Source of the DNA: Bacillus sp. EAC
GTDB lineage: Bacteria; Bacillota; Bacilli; Bacillales; Bacillaceae_G
Assembly: GCF_002156875.1 (NCBI RefSeq)
Contig: NZ_NCSY01000014.1
Span: 62,001-126,000, forward strand
Direction of reading: 5' to 3'
DNA: 64,000 nucleotides
Shown here: piece by piece, positions 8,343-17,215 of the stretch
Layout of the letters: every line of letters starts with the position of its first letter
Position numbering within the stretch: position 1 is the first letter of the stretch
Made by a program: the position numbers and the translations under genes
The notes under the pieces: generated by a model
The model's database searches: none
What the model was told of the DNA's origin: nothing
Seen by the model: the letters and a program-made list of their open reading frames with translations, nothing else

Positions 8343-8442
8343 TTATCCACAAGAAACAGTGGATAAGTTGTGAGTAATTTGTTTATATTTTCTGAAAACA
8401 TAGGTCTAGGGCAATAGGATAATGTGCATAGTTTTATCCACA
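8343..8442. promoter_or_regulatory. DnaA-box cluster between sda and yqeG
   Basis: Two perfect DnaA boxes TTATCCACA at 8343-8351 and 8434-8442 lie on the plus strand. A one-mismatch box in the opposite orientation (AGTGGATAA) is at 8358-8366. In B. subtilis DnaA binds the sda-yqeG intergenic region and activates sda, tying sporulation onset to replication. The same arrangement here suggests the control is conserved. The cluster lies between divergent genes and may affect both. Confidence 0.85.
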
Positions 8443-8500
8443 GCGAAGGTATTTGTTGTTATTTGTCGAACGATTTAATGAATATAATTGAGGTGTAATC

Positions 8501-9022
8501 ATGTTTAATAAATTTTTACCGAATGAAACAGTAAATAATGTTTTTGCAATAACTCCTGAGCATTTAAAAAGCTTAGGCATTAAGGGGATTATTACTGACT
8601 TAGATAATACGTTAGTTGAATGGGACCGCCCATTAGCTACACCTGAACTGACAAAATGGTTCAAGGGAATGGATGATGCCGGTATTAAAATCACAGTTGT
8701 TTCAAATAACAACGCGATTCGTGTTGGGAAATTTTGTGATCCATTAGGTATTCCATTTATACATCGAGCAAAAAAACCACTTTCGATTTCATATAAAAAG
8801 GCATATGAACAAATGAAATTAAAACCTAATGAAGTAGTTATGATTGGAGATCAACTACTTACCGATGTATTTGGTGGGAATCGCCAAGGAATTCATACGA
8901 TTTTAGTCGTTCCAGTTGCAAGTACCGATGGAATATGGACGAGATTTAATCGAATGGTAGAGCGTAGAATTCTAAATTCATTAAGGAAACAAGGATTATT
9001 ACAATGGGAGGATAAAAAGTGA
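8501..9022 (+). CDS. yqeG: YqeG, HAD-superfamily phosphatase (subfamily IIIA)
   Basis: A 173-residue cytoplasmic HAD phosphatase. Motif I is DLDNTLVEWD (the nucleophile Asp followed by DxT), motif II is the Ser in TVVSNN, and motif IV is MIGDQLLTDVFGGNRQG. Its physiological substrate is not established. It opens the conserved yqe block and overlaps yqeH by 4 bp (ATG at 8501, stop at 9022, next start at 9019). The ribosome binding site is TTGAGGTGTAATC. Confidence 0.93.
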   Translation: MFNKFLPNETVNNVFAITPEHLKSLGIKGIITDLDNTLVEWDRPLATPELTKWFKGMDDAGIKITVVSNNNAIRVGKFCDPLGIPFIHRAKKPLSISYKKAYEQMKLKPNEVVMIGDQLLTDVFGGNRQGIHTILVVPVASTDGIWTRFNRMVERRILNSLRKQGLLQWEDKK

Positions 9023-10128
9023 GTCATAATGAAATAAGATGTATTGGTTGTGGAGTGGAAATTCAAACAGAGGATAAAAACAAACTTGGATTTGCGCCTC
9101 CATCGTCATTAGAAAAAGAAGAAATTATTTGTCAGCGTTGTTTTCGTTTAAAGAACTATAATGAAATTCAAGATGTTGAACTAACAGATTCTGATTTTAT
9201 CCGAATTTTAAATGGAATTGGGGATACAGACTGTCTTGTTATTAAAGTAGTTGATGTTTTTGATTTTTCTGGTAGTTGGCTAAATGGTTTGCATCGTTTT
9301 GTTGGGAAAAATAAAATTTTACTAGTTGGTAACAAAGCAGATTTAATTCCAAAATCAGTTAAGAAAAATAAGCTTATTCAATGGATGAGTGGAACAGCGA
9401 AGCGCTGGGGTCTTCATCCAGTTGGAGTACACCTAATTAGTGCTGAAAAAGGTACTGGGATTGACGAATTAGCTGAAAGTATTGAAAAGCATCGTGAAGG
9501 TAAGGATGTTTATGTAGTCGGATGTACAAATGTTGGGAAGTCAACGTTTATTAACACGATGATTAAACGATATAGCGAAGAAAGCAGCAATATTATTACT
9601 ACATCCCATTTTCCTGGAACAACTCTTGATTTAATTCAAATTCCACTTGATGATGAAAGTGATTTAATTGATACGCCTGGTATAATTAATCATCACCAAA
9701 TGGCTCATTTTGTTGATAAAAAAGGATTGAAAATAATTACTCCGAAAAAAGAAATTAAGCCAATGATCTATCAATTAAATGAAGGTCAAACATTATTCTT
9801 CGGAGGATTGGCACGTTTTGATTATTTAGAAGGTGGAAGACGCTCATTTACTTGTCATTTTTCAAATGAATTAACTATTCATCGTACAAAACAAGAAAAT
9901 GCTGATGATTTATATGAAAGACAAGCAGGTGAATTATTAGTACCACCGTATGGTGAACAAATTAAAGAGCTGCCTAAATTAGTAAAACATGAATTTACGA
10001 TTAAAGAAGGGAAAACGGATATCGTTTACTCAGGGCTAGGTTGGATTACAGTTAATGATCCAGGAGCAAAAATTGTTGCTTATGTTCCAAAAGGTGTAGG
10101 TGTAACCCTTCGTAATTCAATTATCTAA
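9019..10128 (+). CDS. yqeH: YqeH, circularly permuted ribosome-assembly GTPase
   Basis: A GTPase for 30S subunit assembly. The 369 residues begin with a zinc finger (CIGC at residues 8-11 and CQRC near 38). The G motifs then come in permuted order: G4 NKAD, G5 SAEKG, G1 GCTNVGKST (near residue 170) and G3 DTPG. A C-terminal domain binds RNA. The start is GTG, overlapping yqeG by 4 bp, so the two are translationally coupled. Length and order of motifs are normal for the family. Confidence 0.95.
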   Translation: MSHNEIRCIGCGVEIQTEDKNKLGFAPPSSLEKEEIICQRCFRLKNYNEIQDVELTDSDFIRILNGIGDTDCLVIKVVDVFDFSGSWLNGLHRFVGKNKILLVGNKADLIPKSVKKNKLIQWMSGTAKRWGLHPVGVHLISAEKGTGIDELAESIEKHREGKDVYVVGCTNVGKSTFINTMIKRYSEESSNIITTSHFPGTTLDLIQIPLDDESDLIDTPGIINHHQMAHFVDKKGLKIITPKKEIKPMIYQLNEGQTLFFGGLARFDYLEGGRRSFTCHFSNELTIHRTKQENADDLYERQAGELLVPPYGEQIKELPKLVKHEFTIKEGKTDIVYSGLGWITVNDPGAKIVAYVPKGVGVTLRNSII

Positions 10129-10150
10129 AGATAAATTGGGGGCGGGAGAG

Positions 10151-10987
10151 ATGAGGGACCAATTTTATGTAATCGGTCAACCGATTGGTCATTCTATGTC
10201 ACCAACGATGCACAATGAGTGGTTTGAATCAAATAATTTATCTGGCCACTATTCTGCGAAAGAAGTTGGGATAACAGATTTAGAGTCAGTTATTGGAGAA
10301 TTTCGTTCGACAGTTAAAGGATTTAATGTAACAGCACCATTAAAAGTTGAAATAATGAAGTTTTTAGATGTGATTGATCCTCTTGCGAAGAATATTGGTG
10401 CAGTCAATACCGTTATTAATCAAGACGGTCTTTTATATGGAAAGAACACAGATGGAATAGGTTATTGTAGAGGACTATCCATGGTGTTAAAAAATCCAAT
10501 CGAACAAGAAAATATATTAATCATTGGTGCTGGCGGTGCTGCAAGAGCAATTTTATATAGTTTATTACATTTAGGCGTTAAACATATTTCAATTACAAAC
10601 CGAACTTTGGAAAACGCACATGAATTGCTAGATGGTAAACTATTTAACGATGTAAAGGTTATCTCGATTTCAGATGCTGAGGAGAACTTAGAGAATTATT
10701 CGCTAATCATTCAAACGACTTCACTAGGAATGAAACCAAATGAAGACCAAGTACCACTATCACTTCATAATTTATCGTCAAAAACAATTGTATCTGATTT
10801 AATCTATAGTCCATTTAAAACAGCCTTTTTAAAAGAAGCTGAAAAAAGAAATGCAATTATCCAAAATGGACTACCAATGTTTATTTACCAAGGTGCATTG
10901 GCTTTTCAAGAATGGACAGGGATTTTTCCGAATACGATTGATGCATATAAAATATTAGAAACAAAACTTGGAGGAACAAAATGTTAA
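10151..10987 (+). CDS. aroE: Shikimate dehydrogenase
   Basis: Reduces 3-dehydroshikimate to shikimate with NADPH. Visible motifs are the substrate-binding SMSPTMHN, the catalytic Lys in NVTAPLK, NTDGIGY and the nucleotide fold GAGGAARA. I choose ATG 10151 (278 residues), preceded by GGGGGCGGGAGAG. An in-frame TTG at 10136 would extend it by five residues and lacks a good ribosome binding site. The 3' end overlaps yhbY by 7 bp, placing aroE inside the yqe operon as in B. subtilis. Confidence 0.95.
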   Translation: MRDQFYVIGQPIGHSMSPTMHNEWFESNNLSGHYSAKEVGITDLESVIGEFRSTVKGFNVTAPLKVEIMKFLDVIDPLAKNIGAVNTVINQDGLLYGKNTDGIGYCRGLSMVLKNPIEQENILIIGAGGAARAILYSLLHLGVKHISITNRTLENAHELLDGKLFNDVKVISISDAEENLENYSLIIQTTSLGMKPNEDQVPLSLHNLSSKTIVSDLIYSPFKTAFLKEAEKRNAIIQNGLPMFIYQGALAFQEWTGIFPNTIDAYKILETKLGGTKC

Positions 10988-11271
10988 CTGGTAAACAAAA
11001 AAGATTTTTACGTTCAAAAGCTCATCACTTAAACCCTATTTTTCAAGTAGGTAAAGGTGGAGTAAATGGTAATATGGTAAAACAAATTTCAGAAGCACTT
11101 GAGGCAAGAGAACTTTTAAAAATAAGCATACTGCAAAACTGTGAAGAAGATCGATATGATGTTGCAGATTTACTTGTAGAAGGAACTGGAGCTGAACTTG
11201 TTCAAGTAATTGGACATACAATTGTATTATATAGAGAATCAGAAGAAAGCAAAACAATCGTTTTACCTTAA
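10981..11271 (+). CDS. yhbY: YhbY/YqeI, CRM-domain RNA-binding protein
   Basis: A 96-residue single CRM domain (LTGKQKRFLRSKAHHLNPIFQVGKGG), associated with pre-50S ribosomes in other bacteria. The conserved GKGG loop lies near residues 23-26. Its ATG lies inside the 3' end of aroE. In B. subtilis the next gene is nadD. Here only 36 bp follow before yqeK, so nadD is absent from this position. Confidence 0.92.
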   Translation: MLTGKQKRFLRSKAHHLNPIFQVGKGGVNGNMVKQISEALEARELLKISILQNCEEDRYDVADLLVEGTGAELVQVIGHTIVLYRESEESKTIVLP

Positions 11272-11307
11272 AGAACCAATACCGTTAATTAGAGGAGAAG
11301 CAGATTA

Positions 11308-11889
11308 ATGGATAAACAAAAAGCACTTTCAATTGTAAAAGAAAAACTAACAGGTCAACGTTTTACACATACTATTGGTGTAATGGAAACAGCAGTTGAT
11401 CTTGCACAAAAATATGGTGCTGATGTTAAAAAAGCCGAATTAGCTGCAATTTTCCATGATGTTGCCAAATGTATGCCGATTATTGAATTGAAATCTATTT
11501 TGGAAGTAAACAATCTTTCATTAGAGCTTTTAGGATATAATAAAGAACTTTGGCATGCTCCAGTTGGTGCATTTCTTTCAGAGCATGAATATGGGATAAC
11601 TGATAAGGAAGTACTTCAAGCGATTACTTATCATACGAGTGGCCATGAAGAAATGAATTTATTAGATAAAGTCATATATGTAGCAGATTATATTGAACCA
11701 AATCGTCAATTTCCAGGCGTTGAAAAAGCAAGGGAATTAGCAAATGAGGATTTAGACCAAGCTTTATTATATGCTTTAAAAAATACAATTACCTTTCTAA
11801 TTGAAAGAGAACAAACAGTCTATCCACTGACGGTAAAAACATACAATTCAATTTTAAAGCAAGTACATGATCGGGGGAAAAATAAATGA
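11308..11889 (+). CDS. yqeK: YqeK, HD-domain diadenosine tetraphosphatase
   Basis: A 193-residue HD-domain metallohydrolase with H...HD...D ligands: FTHTIGV, AAIFHDVAK and VIYVADYIEPNR. YqeK proteins hydrolyse Ap4A symmetrically to two ADP. In most Firmicutes the gene follows, or is fused to, nadD, but here yhbY precedes it directly. The start ATG follows TAGAGGAGAAGCAGATTA. It overlaps rsfS by 4 bp. Confidence 0.93.
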   Translation: MDKQKALSIVKEKLTGQRFTHTIGVMETAVDLAQKYGADVKKAELAAIFHDVAKCMPIIELKSILEVNNLSLELLGYNKELWHAPVGAFLSEHEYGITDKEVLQAITYHTSGHEEMNLLDKVIYVADYIEPNRQFPGVEKARELANEDLDQALLYALKNTITFLIEREQTVYPLTVKTYNSILKQVHDRGKNK

Positions 11890-12242
11890 GTGAAAAAGAA
11901 TTAATGATGTTAGCTGTAACAGCGGCTGATGATAAAAAAGCAGAAGACTTAGTTGTATTAGATATGAAAGGTATTTCAGCAATTGCCGATTATTTTATTA
12001 TTTGTCATGGTAATTCTGATAAACAAGTTCAAGCTATTGCAAGAGAAGTAAAGGATCAAGCGCTTCAAAACGGGAAAAACGTAAAGCGTTTAGAAGGATT
12101 TGATGAAGCACGTTGGGTATTAGTGGATATTGGTGATGTAGTTGTCCATATTTTCCATAGAGACGAAAGAAATTATTATAACTTAGAAAAGCTTTGGGGA
12201 GATGCGCCAACTCTTGATGTATACGGAGAATTGCTTTCATGA
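11886..12242 (+). CDS. rsfS: Ribosomal silencing factor RsfS
   Basis: A 118-residue Iojap/RsfS protein that binds uL14 on the 50S subunit and blocks 30S joining during starvation. Signature segments are DMKGISAIADYFIICHGNSDKQVQAIA and GDVVVHIFHRDERNYYNLEKLW. It is coupled to yqeK and to the next methyltransferase by 4-bp overlaps. Length is typical. Confidence 0.95.
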   Translation: MSEKELMMLAVTAADDKKAEDLVVLDMKGISAIADYFIICHGNSDKQVQAIAREVKDQALQNGKNVKRLEGFDEARWVLVDIGDVVVHIFHRDERNYYNLEKLWGDAPTLDVYGELLS

Positions 12243-12982
12243 CATACAATCGCTTCGCGTATTTGTATGATCAATTAATGAATGATGTCCCATATGAAAA
12301 GTGGCTTCAATTCGTTAAAGATGTGTTTGAAAAGTACGAAATGATTAATCCGACGATCGTTGATATAGGGTGTGGGACAGGAACTCTGCCTATATTATTG
12401 GCGAAGCAAAATTTCTCTATAAGTGGTGTAGATCTATCAGAGGAAATGTTAAGTGTTGCGATGGCTAAAGCAGAGCATGAGAGAGTTCAAATTCCATTTT
12501 ATCAACAAAATATGATGGAACTTGAAGGCTTTGAAGATTTAGATTGCGTAACAATTTTCTGTGATTCACTTAATTATTTAGAATCAAAAGATCAAGTGAA
12601 ACAAACTTTTGAAAAGGTTTATGAGAGCTTATCAGAAAACGGCTTATTTCTATTCGATGTACATTCACCTTATAAAATTGAAGAAATTTTTGGAGAAGAT
12701 ACATTCTTTATTGATGATGCAGAATTAAGCTTAGTTTGGTCTTGTACACAAGGAGACCAGCCATTAAGTGTTGAACATGATTTAGTCTTCTTTATGAAAG
12801 AGGAGAATAGTGACTTTTACGAACGATTTGAGGAATATCATAATCAAATGACTTTTCCGATAAATACGTATCAATCGCTTTTAGAACAAATAGGTTTTGA
12901 AGTGAAAGAAATACGTGCTGACTTTCATGAGGAAGTTGAAGAAACTTCAGAGCGAATCTTTTTTATTGCAATGAAAAAATGA
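12239..12982 (+). CDS. yqeM: YqeM, class I SAM-dependent methyltransferase
   Basis: A 247-residue Rossmann-fold methyltransferase: motif I VDIGCGTGTLPI near residue 41, the acidic end of strand 2 in ISGVDLSEEML, and CVTIFCDSLNYLE as motif II-III. The substrate is unknown. It is the last gene of the co-oriented yqeG-yqeM run, coupled by overlap to rsfS, and it ends in a strong terminator before the oppositely oriented comER. Confidence 0.9.
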   Translation: MTYNRFAYLYDQLMNDVPYEKWLQFVKDVFEKYEMINPTIVDIGCGTGTLPILLAKQNFSISGVDLSEEMLSVAMAKAEHERVQIPFYQQNMMELEGFEDLDCVTIFCDSLNYLESKDQVKQTFEKVYESLSENGLFLFDVHSPYKIEEIFGEDTFFIDDAELSLVWSCTQGDQPLSVEHDLVFFMKEENSDFYERFEEYHNQMTFPINTYQSLLEQIGFEVKEIRADFHEEVEETSERIFFIAMKK

Positions 12983-12983
12983 A

Positions 12984-13024
12984 AAACCCTTTAAAGAAAA
13001 CTTCTTTTCTTAAAGGGTTTTTTT
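12984..13024 (+). terminator. Terminator after yqeM
   Basis: Hairpin AAACCCTTTAA...TTAAAGGGTTT followed by TTTTATTT, starting 2-3 nt after the stop. Confidence 0.9.
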
Positions 13025-13099
13025 ATTTATTAATCGGGTAAAATTCAAATTTGTGTGTTTGATGGATTACAACAAAATAGCTATAATTAAGTATGTTAT

Positions 13100-13915
13100 T
13101 TAAAATTGCTCTTTAACTCTTTCAATTTCCTTATCAAATTTATCATGAGTCTTTTCGAAAATCTCCTCAAATAAATCACCGACTCGGGCTTCGAGTACTT
13201 TTATTCCTTCTCCAGTTATACCGCCTTTAACACAAACCTTTTCTTGAAGAGTTTCCAATGTAAAGTGCTTTTGTTCAATTAGTTTACCAAATCCGATGAT
13301 CATTTCTTCAGCTAAAATAGTAGCTTGTTGCTTAGAAATAGCTGTTTGACAGACAGCGGCATCAATGAACTTTTGAAGTAAGTAACTAAAAAATGCTGGA
13401 CCGCAGCTTGCGATATCAGAAGACACTCTCGTGATGTCCTCCGTGATCATAACTGGCTTTGAAATATTTGAAAAGAGTTCAATGATACGTTCTTTGTTCT
13501 TTGCTATACAGCGTTTTCCAAAATTAACTAATGTCACTCCACTTAATGCTTGGTTAGTTATACTCGGAATAACGCGAGCTATTTGGCATGGAAGTATGGC
13601 CTCAAGCTGTTCTACATTAATAGGGCTAGTAATCGATATTAAGACGTGTTCTTTAGTGAATTGCGTTTGTAAAGATGATAGAAGTGGCTGAATCTCTAAA
13701 GGCTTAACACAAACTAAAATGATGTCTGATGCGTTTATAACATCTTTAGCAGTTTCAACTACATTTAATTCAGGATATATATTTTTTAGCTCATAAGCTT
13801 TATAGATTGAACGGTTTGTCACTGTTAATTCGGAGGGTTTTACTGCATTTGATTTAATAAACCCGTTAAGCAAAATGGTTCCCATATTTCCTGTACCTAT
13901 GATCCCTACGTTCAT
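13100..13915 (-). CDS. comER: ComER, pyrroline-5-carboxylate-reductase-like protein
   Basis: A 271-residue ProC-like protein with an N-terminal Rossmann motif MNVGIIGTGNMG and ProC-type segments VCVKPLEI and ITSPINVEQLE. B. subtilis ComER lies divergently next to comEA and has been linked to sporulation and biofilm entry, not to competence itself; its reaction is unproven. The true start is ATG 13915, preceded by AGGAAGGGATGTACTC. The same frame stays open upstream to 14026, but that stretch (FRNILFIDSPPSN...) has no family match and overlaps the comEA control region. Confidence 0.88.
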   Translation of the reverse strand: MNVGIIGTGNMGTILLNGFIKSNAVKPSELTVTNRSIYKAYELKNIYPELNVVETAKDVINASDIILVCVKPLEIQPLLSSLQTQFTKEHVLISITSPINVEQLEAILPCQIARVIPSITNQALSGVTLVNFGKRCIAKNKERIIELFSNISKPVMITEDITRVSSDIASCGPAFFSYLLQKFIDAAVCQTAISKQQATILAEEMIIGFGKLIEQKHFTLETLQEKVCVKGGITGEGIKVLEARVGDLFEEIFEKTHDKFDKEIERVKEQF

Positions 13916-14003
13916 GAGTACATCCCTTCCTTTGCATACATTCTCTCCTACACTATATGAAATAAGTTTGTAAATAATGATTAAGTTAGAAGGAGGACTA
14001 TCG

Positions 14004-14615
14004 ATGAAAAGTATATTTCGAAACAAATTAGTATGGTTATGCCTAATATTCCTTGTGATTGTTAGCTTAAATTTTTTTCAAGAACAACGTAAAAATAAAG
14101 TTGTTTTTGCCAATCAATCAACTAATGGAGATGAAATTAATCAGAATATAGAAACAAAAAAGGAAGTTGAGAAAAATGTTATTTCTAATTTAATAGTAAT
14201 TGATGTGAAAGGTGCGATCAAAAACCCAGGTGTATTTGAAGTAATCAACGGAAATAGAGTTTTTGATGCGATTAAACTTGCTGGAGGATTTAGTGAAGAT
14301 GCTGATAAAAATAAAGTTAATCTAGCAGCAAAATTAACAGATGAAATGGTCATTTATGTTCCAAAGAATGGAGAAGAGATACCTGTATCATTGCTGAATA
14401 TTCATAGCGAGAAAAATAATGAAGGAATAGATATTAATCATGCATCGCAAGAAGAGTTAGAGAAAATACCAGGGATAGGTCCTGTTAAGGCGAAAAACAT
14501 ACTAGAATACATTGAAACGAAAGGGCCTTTTACATCTGTTGACCAATTAGATAAAGTGAATGGTATTGGTAAGAAATCACTTGAGCTTATACGACCTTTC
14601 ATTTTAATCAGATAA
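14004..14615 (+). CDS. comEA: ComEA, competence DNA receptor
   Basis: A membrane-anchored DNA-binding protein for transformation. Seen: one N-terminal membrane helix (FRNKLVWLCLIFLVIVSLNFF), a SLBB domain (about residues 60-120, VIDVKGAIKNPGVFEVINGNRV), and two helix-hairpin-helix motifs at the C-terminus (KIPGIGPVKAKNI and KVNGIGKKSLELI) that bind double-stranded DNA. ATG 14004 has a strong AAGGAGGACTATCG site; the frame opens earlier at 13977 without one. comEC follows after 7 bp, with comEB missing between them. Confidence 0.95.
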   Translation: MKSIFRNKLVWLCLIFLVIVSLNFFQEQRKNKVVFANQSTNGDEINQNIETKKEVEKNVISNLIVIDVKGAIKNPGVFEVINGNRVFDAIKLAGGFSEDADKNKVNLAAKLTDEMVIYVPKNGEEIPVSLLNIHSEKNNEGIDINHASQEELEKIPGIGPVKAKNILEYIETKGPFTSVDQLDKVNGIGKKSLELIRPFILIR

Positions 14616-14622
14616 TGATGAT

Positions 14623-16935
14623 ATGAGTATCGTGTTAGCCTACATAACTTTAGGACAAATTTTAACAATCATCTATTTTAATGAAGATCATCAGCTATTT
14701 ATTTTGTTAATTTTATTAATCCTTCTAGTATTTCTTCTAATAAAAAGGAAATGGATCTGCTTCTATTCCTATATCTTAACAGTTATTCTTACATCGATCA
14801 TCTGTTTTATTCAAAACGATTCTACTCTTACCCCAAAAGCAAAACCAAGTAAATCAATCCACGGTGAAATTAGTACATCTCCTATAATTGATGGAAACAA
14901 AATCTCCTTTTCGTTTAAACTCCAAGAACAAAGAATAATGGTTTCTAGTTATGCACATTCAAAAAATGAACTGACTGAATTTCAAGAAAGGAAAATAGGT
15001 GATATTTGTAAATTAGAAGGTGAAAGCTCAAAACCTGAACCGAATTCAAATCCATATATATTTAATTACAAAGAATATTTACTAAACCAAAATATTCAAT
15101 GGCTATATACTGCAGAAGCCAAAAGTCTTAACTGCGTTGAAGGTAAGCGTACTTTAATCCAGTCATTAATATTGAGTAGAACCGCATTAACGAATTATGT
15201 AGAAAAAAGCTTTAATGATCAAACTGAAGGATATATCAATGCACTACTTTTTGGAGAGCGTACAAAAATGGATGTTGAAACGGAATCACAATATCAAATA
15301 GTTGGGATCGTTCATTTATTAGCGATTAGCGGTTCACATATTAGCTTACTAAGCTTGGTGATTTATTACCTATTTGTACGTGTAGGATTTACTAAAGAAA
15401 GTAGTTTAATTATTACAATCATGTGTATTTTTTCTTATGGATATTTAGCAGGCGCATCAGCTTCTGTAGTTAGAGCGGTAATTATCGGTATTCTTGTATG
15501 TGTGTACAAACTTATGAAAAAGAAAATTAATATTATTTCGCTGTTATTTATTTCGTGTATAGTCATGCTTTTTGCGAAACCAAGTTTTATAGCTGATATA
15601 GGCTTTCAATTTTCATTTGTTACAAGCTTTGTACTTGTTTTAACTTCCAAACGTTTACTTCAATATAAGACATGGTATGGTCAAGCATTATTTGCCTCTT
15701 GTACAACACAATTAGTTTCGATCCCCATTTTACTAGCTAACTTTCATGAAATATCTCCTTACAGCATCATATTAAACCTAATTTTTATACCGTATATTAC
15801 ATTTATAATTATGCCTCTTTGCTTAATTTGCTTCACATTTAGTTTTTTTCCTCATGCTGGTGAAGGGGTTGAACATATTTTAACTTTATTCATAAAATTG
15901 TCAGATAAATTTCTGACATTATGTATGCATCTACCTTTTGTAAAACTAACCTTTATGCACCCATCATTAATAGTTGTTTTTATGTATGTGATAACTATTT
16001 TTTTGATATTTTATTTCATGGAAAAAGAAAAAGAGAAAAAGCTCCTAAACTTAAGCCTAATTAGTTTTTTTGCATTAGTAACTTGTCATTATTTTTATCC
16101 ATATTTTAATCCTGTTGGGAAAGTAATCTTTGTAGATGTTGGACAAGGTGATTGTACACTTATAAAACTTCCTTTTAATAAAGGGAATTATCTCATAGAT
16201 ACAGGCGGAAGATTTAATATAAATCAAGAAAAATGGCAAATCCGAAAAAATTCATTTTCAACAGGAAAAGATATTGTATTACCCATTTTAAAAGGTGAAG
16301 GCATTAGTAAGATCCATAAATTGATCTTCACTCATGGAGATTATGACCATATAGGTGGTGGGGAGGACGTGTTAACCTCTTTTAATGTTGAGGAATTATA
16401 TGTGGGTGACAAACAGAAATATACTCTAGAAGAGCAGAAGCGGGTTGAAATTGCTATAAAACATGGAACTATCATTCAAAAAGTGAGTGAAGGGTTTAGT
16501 TGGAGAATTGGCAACAATCATTTTCAGATTTTGTCTCCAGTCAAAAGGTATAGTGGGGAAGAAAATCACGGTTCAATTGTATTGAAAGCAAAAATGAATG
16601 ATAAATCCTGGTTATTTACAGGAGATCTAGATATAAGTGGAGAAATGAGACTCATTTCAAACTATCCTAAGTTAAAATCAGATATTTTAAAGATTGGGCA
16701 TCATGGAAGTGATACGTCAACTTCAGATGAGTTCATTCGGGCGTTATCACCAAAAATTGCTATTATTTCAGTCGGTAAAAGTAATCGGTATGGCCATCCG
16801 AAAAAAGAAGTAATTAACCGATTAAATGAAAATCATGTAACTATTCTTCGAACGGATTTAAATGGAGCGATTTCTTATGAATTTAAATATGGACAAGGTA
16901 CCTTTTTTACGTTTACAGCATACCGTAAAACATAA
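14623..16935 (+). CDS. comEC: ComEC, DNA uptake channel
   Basis: A 770-residue polytopic membrane protein that carries single-stranded DNA across the membrane. Order: N-terminal hydrophobic segments and a soluble OB-like domain (about 60-165), the Competence domain with LLFGERTKM and VGIVHLLAISGSHISLL, several membrane helices, and a C-terminal metallo-beta-lactamase-like domain from about residue 500 (VIFVDVGQGDCTLI, THGDYDHIGG, LFTGDLD, IGHHGSDTSTS). Full length and uninterrupted. No strong ribosome binding site precedes ATG 14623, so it is probably translationally coupled to comEA. Confidence 0.95.
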   Translation: MSIVLAYITLGQILTIIYFNEDHQLFILLILLILLVFLLIKRKWICFYSYILTVILTSIICFIQNDSTLTPKAKPSKSIHGEISTSPIIDGNKISFSFKLQEQRIMVSSYAHSKNELTEFQERKIGDICKLEGESSKPEPNSNPYIFNYKEYLLNQNIQWLYTAEAKSLNCVEGKRTLIQSLILSRTALTNYVEKSFNDQTEGYINALLFGERTKMDVETESQYQIVGIVHLLAISGSHISLLSLVIYYLFVRVGFTKESSLIITIMCIFSYGYLAGASASVVRAVIIGILVCVYKLMKKKINIISLLFISCIVMLFAKPSFIADIGFQFSFVTSFVLVLTSKRLLQYKTWYGQALFASCTTQLVSIPILLANFHEISPYSIILNLIFIPYITFIIMPLCLICFTFSFFPHAGEGVEHILTLFIKLSDKFLTLCMHLPFVKLTFMHPSLIVVFMYVITIFLIFYFMEKEKEKKLLNLSLISFFALVTCHYFYPYFNPVGKVIFVDVGQGDCTLIKLPFNKGNYLIDTGGRFNINQEKWQIRKNSFSTGKDIVLPILKGEGISKIHKLIFTHGDYDHIGGGEDVLTSFNVEELYVGDKQKYTLEEQKRVEIAIKHGTIIQKVSEGFSWRIGNNHFQILSPVKRYSGEENHGSIVLKAKMNDKSWLFTGDLDISGEMRLISNYPKLKSDILKIGHHGSDTSTSDEFIRALSPKIAIISVGKSNRYGHPKKEVINRLNENHVTILRTDLNGAISYEFKYGQGTFFTFTAYRKT

Positions 16936-16960
16936 GACAGAAACCCAAAAAATCGGTAAA

Positions 16961-16983
16961 TAAAAAAGACTGCATAAGCAGTC
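16961..16983 (-). terminator. Terminator after yqzM
   Basis: Perfect hairpin GACTGC-ATAA-GCAGTC at 16968-16983. On the minus strand it is followed by TTTTTTATTT. It also stands at the 3' end of comEC, where the plus strand lacks a T run. Confidence 0.85.
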
Positions 16984-17003
16984 CCGTCATTTGATTCTAT
17001 GTA

Positions 17004-17138
17004 TTATCGTGCAACGAATTCTACAATTGTTGCAATGATAAATAGAGTAGCGAAGAAACCAAATGAAACAGCAAAACCAACGCCTGAATCTGTTGCATCA
17101 TTACGTTTGCTTTGTACGTTTTTTTCAAATGTATTCAC
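17004..17138 (-). CDS. yqzM: YqzM family small membrane protein
   Basis: A 44-codon gene beginning with GTG: residues NTFEKNVQSKRNDATDSG are followed by one hydrophobic helix (VGFAVSFGFFATLFIIATIVEF). Length, sequence pattern and position between comEC and holA on the opposite strand match YqzM of B. subtilis. GTG at 17138 is preceded by GGAGGGGTTAAT; an overlapping ATG would run straight into a stop. Function unknown. Confidence 0.88.
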   Translation of the reverse strand: MNTFEKNVQSKRNDATDSGVGFAVSFGFFATLFIIATIVEFVAR

Positions 17139-17215
17139 ATTAACCCCTCCTAATTCACATTTTAGTATAAATCAATATAACTAAAAAATCCATAGTATGT
17201 TTGTTTTAGTTATAC

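Noticed and set aside
13916-14026. N-terminal extension of comER
   Set aside because: The added residues do not resemble ProC-like proteins, overlap the comEA start region, and ATG 13915 has a good ribosome binding site and begins the Rossmann motif.
16999-17184. A 61-codon open frame on the plus strand after comEC
   Set aside because: It is the antisense shadow of yqzM, whose minus-strand frame has a ribosome binding site, a membrane helix and the right position.
17176-17200. CATACTA on the minus strand as a sigma-G -10 for yqzM
   Set aside because: No matching -35 (TGAATA type) at 16-18 nt was found.
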